Source: Woeseiaceae bacterium (GTDB taxonomy: Bacteria; Pseudomonadota; Gammaproteobacteria; Steroidobacterales; Woeseiaceae). Taken from it: a stretch of 64,000 nucleotides of DNA. The position numbers and the translations under genes were made by a program. Within the stretch, counting starts at the first letter, position 1. Every line of letters begins with the position of its first letter. The notes under the pieces are model-generated. The model was not told the DNA's origin, did no database searches, and was given only the letters and a program-made list of their open reading frames with translations. This document shows positions 39,995 to 47,668 of the stretch, piece by piece. The stretch covers positions 124,001 through 188,000 of the forward strand of contig JANQMR010000023.1 of the NCBI GenBank assembly GCA_028279985.1, written 5' to 3'.

Positions 39995-40936
39995 GTGTAC
40001 TTGGCAACGGTAAAAGAGGCTGAAGAAACATCCTTGGCATTCACGTTCGGAAGCTCGGTCGTATCCATTCATGCCGCGGCCGCCGCGCTTGGGCGCTCAT
40101 TCGAAAGTGCCGTCCCGACTACGTTGTTGCAGGTAATCGAGGCCGGGCCGGAACTTTGGGCAGATCTCGAAGCGTTCTACGATAGCTTGCGCGACTGCGA
40201 GTTTCCCGACGACGCGCGGGGTGCATGGTGGTGGGATTGGGACGGGGTCTCTTTCGAACCGCCTATCATACCTCGCAAGAATCCGTGGGTTGTAGGCGCA
40301 AACTATTATCAGCATCTCGCAAACGGCTTTGCCCGTATTCCGAGGCCGGCAATTGCCCCTCCGCATGTCGAGTATTTTACGAAAGCAGTGAATTCCATCG
40401 TCGGGCACGACGCGGATATCGTCTATGACAAGCGCGTTACCCGAACTGTCGACTTCGAGCTCGAGCTGGCGGTGGTCATCGGCAAGCACGGCAAGGATGT
40501 CCCGGTGGCCGATGCGTACGATTGGGTTTTCGGCTACACGGTGGCTAACGATATCTCGGCGCGTGAGCTGCAACTTGGCCACCAGCAATATCATCGAGGA
40601 AAGAGTCTGGACGGTTTTTGTCCGCTAGGGCCCGTCATCGCCACTACGCGCGAAACGGGGGATCCGAATCGCTTGCGGATGCGGCAATGGGTGAACGGGG
40701 AGCTGAAACAGGATTGGCCCGTGGGTGACATGATCTACAAGATCGACAAGCTCATTCAAGTGCTGTCTGAGGGTATGACGATAGAGCCGGGAGAAATCAT
40801 CATCTGTGGAACCGTTCCCGGCGTCGGCTTCGAACAATTACCTCAGTCGTGGCTCCAACATGGCGATGTCTTGGAAGCAGAGATTTCCAGAATCGGGCTG
40901 CTCAGGAATACGATAAAGATGGCCGGCGTCGGTTAG
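39995..40936 (+). CDS. Fumarylacetoacetate hydrolase family protein, metal site intact
   Basis: 313 residues. The C-terminal FAH domain carries the metal-binding set: Glu155 and Glu157 in DFELELAVVIG and Asp186 in TVANDISARE, followed by GKSLDGFCPLGPVI and the late PGEIIICGTVPGVG. Members hydrolyse C-C bonds of 1,3-diketo acids or act as hydratases/decarboxylases in aromatic meta-cleavage. GTG 39995 is the only sensible start. It is followed by a second, degenerate paralogue within 15 nt. Confidence 0.88.
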   Translation: MYLATVKEAEETSLAFTFGSSVVSIHAAAAALGRSFESAVPTTLLQVIEAGPELWADLEAFYDSLRDCEFPDDARGAWWWDWDGVSFEPPIIPRKNPWVVGANYYQHLANGFARIPRPAIAPPHVEYFTKAVNSIVGHDADIVYDKRVTRTVDFELELAVVIGKHGKDVPVADAYDWVFGYTVANDISARELQLGHQQYHRGKSLDGFCPLGPVIATTRETGDPNRLRMRQWVNGELKQDWPVGDMIYKIDKLIQVLSEGMTIEPGEIIICGTVPGVGFEQLPQSWLQHGDVLEAEISRIGLLRNTIKMAGVG

Positions 40937-40950
40937 GAGCGGGAGGACGA

Positions 40951-41838
40951 ATGAAACTTGTCACTTACAGCGTCGAGGGCCGACAACGTGTTGGCTTCCT
41001 CTTGGACGAACAGGTCTGCGACCTGGGGAAGGCGGCATCGGCACTAGGGTTCGACCTTTCCCCGGGAGGCGATCTCGCATCGGTAGCCACGAACGAGTAC
41101 CGGGGCCTGCTGAACGAGATCGATGAGGCCGCGCGTGAATCGATGCAGGACGAGTGGTGCACGCCGTTGGATGAAGTGCAATTGCACGCGCCATACCGTC
41201 CGCGACAGAACATTCTCATAGCAGGTGGAAATACGCCGGATGAGTTCACTTCCCAGAGAATGCGGAATGGCCGGCCGATGCTTCGGTATCACACGAAGGC
41301 GCCGTCGGCCGTCGCCGACCCCGGTGAGGCCATATCCTGGCCAAGACAGCTCAGCACGGAAGTGCATGCGGAGCCACATGTCGCAGTCGTTATCGGGGCG
41401 ACGACTTCTTACGTAGAGCCGAGTAACGTGATGGCGAATGTGTTCGGCTTTACCGTGGCGACGAATGTCGTCGCGCAGGATTTAAAGCGGAAACACGGGC
41501 AATGGGATAAAGCAGTGTCGCTCGACACGTTCATGCCATGGGGGCCCGTGCTGGTCACGGCGGACGAGGTGGACCTGAGTGAACTGTCTTGCCGACTGTG
41601 GCTCAACGACCGAATGGCGATCTCAGGCGGCGCGGAGTCCGGATTGTTGAAAACGGCTGAGATCCTGTCTGAGCTGAGTTTCGGCATGGTGTTGCATCCG
41701 GGTGATGTCGTGCTCACGGGCACGGCAGAGAGCGTAGGTCATGGTGAGGTGCCCGAGCGCTGGCTGCAGGATCGCGACGTCGTGCAAAGCGGAATCGAAG
41801 GCGTCGTCCAGATCACGAATCCAGTTTCGACCTACTGA
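40951..41838 (+). CDS. FAH-family paralogue with substituted metal ligands
   Basis: 295 residues from ATG 40951 (GGAGG nearby). The FAH fold is clear (RQNILIAGGN, HVAVVIG, VSLDTFMPWGPVLV, HPGDVVLTGTAESVG). Compared with its neighbour, however, the E-x-E pair becomes Glu141-Pro-His143, and the Asp of ANDIS becomes Asn172 in ATNVVAQD. Two of the three usual metal ligands are therefore changed. It may use another metal geometry, be inactive, or act as a regulatory half of a heteromer with the intact copy. Confidence 0.82.
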   Translation: MKLVTYSVEGRQRVGFLLDEQVCDLGKAASALGFDLSPGGDLASVATNEYRGLLNEIDEAARESMQDEWCTPLDEVQLHAPYRPRQNILIAGGNTPDEFTSQRMRNGRPMLRYHTKAPSAVADPGEAISWPRQLSTEVHAEPHVAVVIGATTSYVEPSNVMANVFGFTVATNVVAQDLKRKHGQWDKAVSLDTFMPWGPVLVTADEVDLSELSCRLWLNDRMAISGGAESGLLKTAEILSELSFGMVLHPGDVVLTGTAESVGHGEVPERWLQDRDVVQSGIEGVVQITNPVSTY

Positions 41839-41906
41839 CCGAGCCGAAAGTACATGTTGACTGCCTTCCGCTGTGAGTTCACTCGCGGGGTAACAGGGGG
41901 CGCGAA

Positions 41907-43568
41907 ATGGGTCGTTGGGACGACAAATTTGAGAAGGCAGAACGCCGGTGGAACGAACGGTCGATGCAAGAGTACCCGCTGACCGAACGCACGTTACCAC
42001 AAATCCTGGAGGACAAGGCGCGGCAGCGCCCGAATCACGTCGCTTTTCATTTCCGTGATTGCACTATCACGTTGGGACAACTCGTTGACAGGCTGCATCG
42101 TATAGCGGCCGGCCTGCACCGTCTTGGGATCCGAAAGGGCGATAAGGTGGCCATCATGTTGCCCAACTGCCCCGAGTTCATCTACGCGTGGTTCGCGCTG
42201 AGTAAGATCGGCGCGGTGGAGGTGCCCATAAATGTCGCTCTGAAGGGAGACGGGCTTCGTTATCAAATCGCCCAGTCAGACTCTAAAGTCTTGATAGCGT
42301 CAACCCGGTTCTTAGATCGTCTTGCGGCAGTTGCAGAAGATATCTCGTCACTTGAGGACATTGTATGGGTGACCGACGAAGATGCTGTAGCGACTGGCGG
42401 CGAGTTCAGCGGGATTGGTGAGCTTGCTTTTGCTGAAATCGCAAGCGAGCGTGCCGAGTGTCCGGAGATCAATGTGCGGCACGACGACCTTGCCAGCATA
42501 CTGTATACGTCCGGGACTACCGGGCGGTCGAAGGGTGTGATGCTCAGCCATCACTACTGGTACGAGATATGGGCACAATCCGTCAAGTACTCACGGTATA
42601 CCGATCACGACGTTCTGTACTCCGGCCTGCCTCTCTTTCACGGAAATGCTCAAGGTATTACGGTCGGCTCGTCCCTGCTCGCCGATGCACAAGCAGTTAT
42701 CGTGGAACGATTCTCGGCTAGCAAGTTCTGGGACGATTGCCGACGTTGGGAGTGCACCGAGGCGAACTACATCGGTGGAATGATCCCGATCCTCATGAAG
42801 CAGGGACCTAAGCCGGACGATCCGGATAATCCCGTCCGACTTATGGTCGGGGCGGCCGCATCGGAAGAACTATGGGATGCTTTCCAGCGGCGATTCAATA
42901 CGAAGCTGCTAGAAGTCTACGGGATGACCGAGTGTTATTGCTGTCTGGTCAGTCCCTATGAAACGCCCCGAGCCGGCTCATGTGGAAAACCCGATACAGG
43001 CTGGGATGTGCGGATAATGGATGAGAATGACCACGAGTGTTCGCCGCGCGAGGTCGGGGAAATCGTAGTACGTACCGAGAAGGAAGGCGTAGGGACCACT
43101 GGATACTACAATAATCCGGAAGCGACCTCGGCTTTAATGGGGAATGGCTGGATGCATACCGGGGACCTCGGCTATCGCGATGAGGACGGATATTTTTATT
43201 TCGTGGACCGAAAGAAACAGGCTATCCGCCGGCGAGGGGAAAATATCTCATCGTTCGAGGTAGAGGCAATCATATCGTCTAATCCAGCGGTCTTGGAGTG
43301 CTGTGTGGTGGGTGTGCCGGCTGAGATGGGAGAAGAAGAGGTCAAAGCGGTGGTCGTTCCGAATTCTGGCCACTCACTGACGGAGGAAGAGATAATCCGC
43401 TGGTGTGAATCTCGTCTGGCGTACTTTGCTATTCCGCGATACGTGGCTATTCGCGACCGCTTACCCAAGACGCCAAGCGAGAGGGTCGAGAAATACAAGA
43501 TCAAGGCGGAAGGCGTTACAAGGGATTGCTGGGATCGTGAGTCAGCCGGGATTTCTCTCCAGAGGTGA
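41907..43568 (+). CDS. Acyl-CoA ligase, ANL superfamily (CaiC-like)
   Basis: A 553-residue AMP-forming ligase with YTSGTTGRSKGVM, the adenine-binding VYGMTECYC, the hinge region GYFYFVDRKKQAIRRRGENISSFEVE, and a C-terminal catalytic Lys in KTPSERVEKYKIKAEG. Overall it resembles crotonobetaine/carnitine-CoA ligases. It would activate a carboxylic acid intermediate. It ends the first catabolic operon; its stop is four bases from the convergent stop of etfA, with no terminator between. Confidence 0.9.
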   Translation: MGRWDDKFEKAERRWNERSMQEYPLTERTLPQILEDKARQRPNHVAFHFRDCTITLGQLVDRLHRIAAGLHRLGIRKGDKVAIMLPNCPEFIYAWFALSKIGAVEVPINVALKGDGLRYQIAQSDSKVLIASTRFLDRLAAVAEDISSLEDIVWVTDEDAVATGGEFSGIGELAFAEIASERAECPEINVRHDDLASILYTSGTTGRSKGVMLSHHYWYEIWAQSVKYSRYTDHDVLYSGLPLFHGNAQGITVGSSLLADAQAVIVERFSASKFWDDCRRWECTEANYIGGMIPILMKQGPKPDDPDNPVRLMVGAAASEELWDAFQRRFNTKLLEVYGMTECYCCLVSPYETPRAGSCGKPDTGWDVRIMDENDHECSPREVGEIVVRTEKEGVGTTGYYNNPEATSALMGNGWMHTGDLGYRDEDGYFYFVDRKKQAIRRRGENISSFEVEAIISSNPAVLECCVVGVPAEMGEEEVKAVVVPNSGHSLTEEEIIRWCESRLAYFAIPRYVAIRDRLPKTPSERVEKYKIKAEGVTRDCWDRESAGISLQR

Positions 43569-43572
43569 GAGC

Positions 43573-44520
43573 TTACTCGTCACAAAGAATCCGGGCGATC
43601 TCGGCAGCGTCGACAAAAGCACCGAAGTGAGCGGCGCCGAAGATCGGGGCGTCGCGATCGGTATTTATCGCGACAACGACCTCACTGCCCCGCATGCCCT
43701 CGAGGTGCTGTGGCGCTCCCGAGATGCCGAAGGCGACGTAGATCTGCGGATTGACGGTCAGGCCGGACTGGCCGATTTGGCGCGAGCGGGGCAGAAGACC
43801 CATATCGACAATAGGGCGTGACGCAGCTAACGCGGCACCGCATTTCCGCGCCGCCTTGCTCACGATCTCTATCTGCTCCGCGGTACCCAGGCCCCGGCCG
43901 ACGGCGAATACAATGGGTGCGTTTTTCAGATCCTCATCATCGTTCTCAGGCCCGATAAACTCTACGTGGGTGACATCTCCGTCATCCGGAGAGATATCGG
44001 CGATAAAGTCGATACGAGGACTATTCGATACCAGCTCTGCGGCCGGCCAGGAACCTTTTTTGACCAATGCCAGCGCCTGCCTGCCTTTTGGTAGATGTAG
44101 CTCTGCGAGAATCTTCTCCCCATAGACAGGTCGCTGCACCAAGAGGCCTCCATCGGGTGCGGTCTCCAGAGATACACAGTGGCTTACGAGAGACATGTCG
44201 TGCGTAACGGCGGCACTAGCGGCCGCCGCGGCCCATGTCCAAGTGGCCGGTAACAGTACGAGGGTGGCAGCGCTTTGCGATAACAAGGAAGTGACCGCGC
44301 GGGCACGCGTGGCATCGTCCAGCATCCGGTTGCGAGGAATGCGAACGCCAAGGATCGACTCGACATCCGGTGCTGCGTTGAGCTCCGCTGCGGCGTCGCC
44401 GCCGGTTATCAGTCCAAGGGTTACCGAGTCGCTGACTTCGCGTGCAGCGGTAACCAGTTCGAGCACGGTAGCGTCGAAGGCGGCATGGCCATACTCGGCG
44501 ACGACAATTGACTGAATAAT
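43573..44520 (-). CDS. etfA: Electron transfer flavoprotein alpha subunit, apparent ATT start
   Basis: Binds FAD for electron transfer with EtfB. The C-terminal FAD domain is intact: VGRGLGTAEQ, GQSGLTVNPQIYVAFGISGAPQH and VAINTDRDAPIFGAAHFG. The first standard start codon (GTG 44466) would remove the conserved first beta strand. The same frame continues upstream through QSIVVAEYGHAAFDATVLEL to ATT codons at 44520 and 44517. GAGGAG lies seven bases before ATT 44520, next to the etfB stop. With ATT 44520 the protein is 315 residues, the normal length. AUU initiation as in infC is the simplest explanation; a sequencing error is the alternative. Confidence 0.85.
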   Translation of the reverse strand: MIQSIVVAEYGHAAFDATVLELVTAAREVSDSVTLGLITGGDAAAELNAAPDVESILGVRIPRNRMLDDATRARAVTSLLSQSAATLVLLPATWTWAAAAASAAVTHDMSLVSHCVSLETAPDGGLLVQRPVYGEKILAELHLPKGRQALALVKKGSWPAAELVSNSPRIDFIADISPDDGDVTHVEFIGPENDDEDLKNAPIVFAVGRGLGTAEQIEIVSKAARKCGAALAASRPIVDMGLLPRSRQIGQSGLTVNPQIYVAFGISGAPQHLEGMRGSEVVVAINTDRDAPIFGAAHFGAFVDAAEIARILCDE

Positions 44521-44521
44521 G

Positions 44522-45283
44522 CTAATTCTCCTCGATCAGGCTCTTTATCGTCGAAGCGACGTCGCCGGTTTCGCCTTCGAGAATCTCGAGTTGGGTCTTA
44601 GATAACTCATTCCGGCGCATGTTCGTGGCCCGAATAGAATGGGTGGGCGGGGCCTCGAAAGTCGATTGTTGAATTGGGGCTTTCTTGGCATCAAATACCT
44701 GCTTGAATGAAGGAGTTCTCGGCCTATTGATTCCTAGTTGGACGGTAATGACGGCCGGGAACGGAATGCGGACGATCTCGCGTGCGCCTGCACCAACGTC
44801 ACGGGTTACCGTCGCTTCCTGGTCATTCGGTTCAATCTCGATGGCCACTGCCGTAGTAGTAAAGGGCCAGCCAAGGTGCGCGGCTAGAGCCGGGCCGGTG
44901 ATTTGCTGAGCGAAATCCGTTGACTGGACGCCGCATAGAACGATATCGGGGGTCTCGTCGCGAGCAACCTGGGCGAGGGCTGCGGCGATCGCGAGCGGGT
45001 CGAAAAGGCTGAGCTCGTCGTTCCAGATCCGAATTGCGCGATTTGCTCCAATCGCAAGGCAATGTCTCAGTGCTTTCGTCTCGCTCTCCTCGCCTGCGGT
45101 TACGGCGACTGCTTCACCGTTATCGAGCGACTCCGTCAGCCTCACCGCCTCCTCAACCGCTTGCTCGTCTGCTTCGCTGATTCGCCGTAACTTGAAGTCA
45201 GGGTTGATATCGGTGCCACCGGGCATAAAAACGGCCGGACCGGGTATTATGGTCGCCTCCTTTATGCATGCGAGGATCTTCAT
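44522..45283 (-). CDS. etfB: Electron transfer flavoprotein beta subunit
   Basis: 253 residues, partner of the alpha subunit one base downstream. Landmarks are MKILACIKEA, the AMP-binding LCGVQSTDFAQQITGPALAAHLGWP, AREIVRIPFPAVITVQLGINRPRTPSFK and a C-terminal helix. ETF accepts electrons from flavin dehydrogenases and passes them to ETF-quinone oxidoreductase; no such oxidoreductase is in the window. The ATG overlaps the stop of the small subunit gene upstream (ATGA). Confidence 0.92.
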   Translation of the reverse strand: MKILACIKEATIIPGPAVFMPGGTDINPDFKLRRISEADEQAVEEAVRLTESLDNGEAVAVTAGEESETKALRHCLAIGANRAIRIWNDELSLFDPLAIAAALAQVARDETPDIVLCGVQSTDFAQQITGPALAAHLGWPFTTTAVAIEIEPNDQEATVTRDVGAGAREIVRIPFPAVITVQLGINRPRTPSFKQVFDAKKAPIQQSTFEAPPTHSIRATNMRRNELSKTQLEILEGETGDVASTIKSLIEEN

Positions 45284-45768
45284 CGCCGCTTGGAGAAGGA
45301 CCTGTTCTCGCCAGAGGCGTTTGCCAGCTCGTCCGGGGTGGGACGATAGATCCGGCCTCTTGTAATGACCGGATCCAACAAGCCGTCCTCGAGGTAATAC
45401 TCGGCCTCACCCTCGAGAGGGGGATTCTCGGAAATGGCTTGCCCGTCGTAACCCAGGGCTTTGCGAACCGTCGGATGCATGAAGTAAGCACCGGAAAGCA
45501 CGAAACTCAGGGTCATGAATACTTCTGGTTCGCTAGTCCGTAGCTTGTCCACAAGGCCGGCCGGAGAATCGTCGACATCCAGCGCGACGCGGAGCGACTC
45601 CGCCAGCGCCGGCGCTGCCGCGAGCGCTTCATCGAGCCAATGATGGTGGATATCGATTTCGCTAGGTAACGGTAGACCATCACCTCCGGGCATCAAGGTG
45701 TCGGCAATCGCCGCAATCCGTTGTCGCGCGGTGCTGTCAAGCGCGATCTGTTGTTTCGGCACATTCAA
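45280..45768 (-). CDS. Gluconate 2-dehydrogenase subunit 3-like small subunit
   Basis: A 162-residue protein of the small subunit type that accompanies GMC flavoprotein dehydrogenases: IAAIADTLMPGGDGLPLPSEIDI near the start, a helical middle (VFMTLSFVLSGAYFMHPTVRKALGYDG) and GRIYRPTPDE near the end. Relatives usually carry a Tat signal that takes the complex to the periplasm. None is present, so this complex should stay in the cytoplasm. The start is TTG 45768, which overlaps the GMC stop (TTGA) and has AGGAG eight bases upstream. Confidence 0.78.
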   Translation of the reverse strand: MNVPKQQIALDSTARQRIAAIADTLMPGGDGLPLPSEIDIHHHWLDEALAAAPALAESLRVALDVDDSPAGLVDKLRTSEPEVFMTLSFVLSGAYFMHPTVRKALGYDGQAISENPPLEGEAEYYLEDGLLDPVITRGRIYRPTPDELANASGENRSFSKRR

Positions 45769-47393
45769 GCTGGTATCTCCTGGAATCGGGCCGTCTCCAG
45801 AATGTGGGCGGCGGCACGTTTTGCGATGGCCGCAATCGTCGACGTGGGGTTGACGCCGAAGCCGGTAACAAAGACGCTGCCGTCGACAATATACAGATTC
45901 GGTACCTCGTGCACCTGACACCAAGGGTTTACGACAGAAGTTTGCGGATCGTCGCCCATCCGCGCCGTCCCCAAGACATGACCGGGAGGGACGTTCCGCA
46001 GGAAGACGAAACTGCGATTAGCCCCGGCCGCATCTAACGCTTCCATCATTCGGTCGCAGTTCCAGTCGATTAAGCGCTGGGTATTATCAGACAGGGAGTA
46101 CACGACCTTGGCGCCGGGCAGGCCGTCGCTGTCGAGTTGACCAGGGTCCAGTAGCACCTGGTTGTGCTCTTCGGGTAGGTCTTCGGCCACCGAGGCCCAC
46201 ATGACCGTATGGTGAGCTGCCTCCTTCATCGTGCGAGAAAAGGCCGAGCCCCAGAAACTCTCATCCTGAAGTCCTTCAGCCAGTGTCCGCCTCATCATGT
46301 GAAAGTGAGGTCCTACACCGTCATAGAGCGTCCAGTATGCACCGCGGGTAAATCCTCGCGATTCATCGGTCTCGTAAAACTCCATCGAGCCGATCTTCTG
46401 CCCGCTTGGTCCGATCTCATCGAACTCATCGTCGAAGACTCCGGCGACGGTTGCCGATGGATGCAGCATGAGTCGCTTCCCGACAAGCCCGGACCCGTTC
46501 CCCAGACCGTTGGGGAATCGCCCGGATTCCGACATCAGCAATATGCGTGATGTGCCGATCGCGTTTGCGGCCATGACGACAACAGATGCCGACTGGAATT
46601 GCCGATTACCCTCCCGGTCCATATAGACGGCACCATTCGCCCGGTTACGAGCGTCTACTGTGACCTCCTGTACACGTGCGCCGGTTATCAATTGCACTCC
46701 ATTCCGGATCGCTCGGGGCCAATGTGTTACGTCTGTAGACCCCTTGGATCCGGCCGGGCAGCCCGCGACGCAAGTGCCGAATCGTTGACACTGAGCCTGA
46801 TTTCCGTGGTCCTTCGACGCGATGGCATTCACGCCTGGCCACCAATGCCAACCTAGAGCGTTCATTCCCTGAGCAGCTTTTCGGCCGGTAGTCCCGATTG
46901 GGAGCGGCGGCAGAGGCGGCGGTTTGCCAGGAGGGTAAGCAGGATTACCCCCTAGACCCGAGGCGCCGAATTCAATGTCCGTTTGTTCGTAGAACGGCAG
47001 CAGATCATCGTAAGTGATCGGCCAATCATCGGCGACCCCATCAAGTGTCTTGGTGAAAAAATCAGCGGGAGTGGGCCTGACCCAGACCGCGGCGAACATG
47101 ACGGTGCTGCCACCGACCCCGTTGTACATATGGACGACAGGACCTTCCGAGTCATCCTGGTTGATTGGGTAATCAGCCGGGTTTCGTCGCAAACTGGGGT
47201 CAGGGTTCCATTTCTGCGTCGTGAGCAACTCGTACTGGGCCTTGTCGCCCGGCAGTTCCCCCTGGCTTACCCAGTCGCCTTGTTCCAGCGTAACTACCGA
47301 TAGCCCGCTGTTGCTCAAATGGTTTGCAACGACTCCTCCGGATGCTCCAGCGCCGATAATGAGAACGTCCGCATGCTTGGATCCCTCACTCAC
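45765..47393 (-). CDS. GMC-family FAD-dependent dehydrogenase
   Basis: 542 residues. FAD motif GAGASGGVVANHL at residues 14-26; GVGGSTVMFAAVWVRPTPADF; catalytic PPGHVLGTARMG and the C-terminal VTGFGVNPTSTIAAIAKRAA. Cys202, Cys208 and Cys212 (C-x5-C-x3-C) match the spacing of the Fe-S cysteines in FAD-glucose dehydrogenase alpha subunits, so a cluster is likely but unproven. With the small subunit and ETF it forms an operon divergent from the TonB receptor, pointing to oxidation of an alcohol or ring carbon with cytoplasmic electron transfer. Confidence 0.9.
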   Translation of the reverse strand: MSEGSKHADVLIIGAGASGGVVANHLSNSGLSVVTLEQGDWVSQGELPGDKAQYELLTTQKWNPDPSLRRNPADYPINQDDSEGPVVHMYNGVGGSTVMFAAVWVRPTPADFFTKTLDGVADDWPITYDDLLPFYEQTDIEFGASGLGGNPAYPPGKPPPLPPLPIGTTGRKAAQGMNALGWHWWPGVNAIASKDHGNQAQCQRFGTCVAGCPAGSKGSTDVTHWPRAIRNGVQLITGARVQEVTVDARNRANGAVYMDREGNRQFQSASVVVMAANAIGTSRILLMSESGRFPNGLGNGSGLVGKRLMLHPSATVAGVFDDEFDEIGPSGQKIGSMEFYETDESRGFTRGAYWTLYDGVGPHFHMMRRTLAEGLQDESFWGSAFSRTMKEAAHHTVMWASVAEDLPEEHNQVLLDPGQLDSDGLPGAKVVYSLSDNTQRLIDWNCDRMMEALDAAGANRSFVFLRNVPPGHVLGTARMGDDPQTSVVNPWCQVHEVPNLYIVDGSVFVTGFGVNPTSTIAAIAKRAAAHILETARFQEIPA

Positions 47394-47551
47394 AGTATGC
47401 TCCTTTGACGTGCTTTGCCGAGCATTATCCCGTCTACCGGCGACCTCAGGTTGATCGCTACTACGCAGTTACCGCGCTCCGTGGGGACTTTAGGGCAGAT
47501 GCTCTATGGTTCTTGACACGACTGAGACAGTATGAAATCCTGCCATAAAAT

Positions 47552-47566
47552 TTGAATAAGTTTCAA
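47552..47566. promoter_or_regulatory. Candidate operator between the GMC and TonB receptor operons
   Basis: TTGAATAAGTTTCAA is an inverted repeat in the 275-nt divergent spacer (47394-47668). A GATAAT -10-like box follows at 47567-47572 on the plus strand. The core matches sites at 36980 and 63070, consistent with one regulator controlling three transcription units. The rest of the spacer shows no gene. Confidence 0.45.
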
Positions 47567-47668
47567 GATAATTTGGCGATGGGGTAGCCGAACGATGCTT
47601 GTATCGCGGCTCCGCGTGACAGCGGTGAAGTGTCTGGCAACCGTTTGCCAGTTTGGAGGGGAAGGTCT

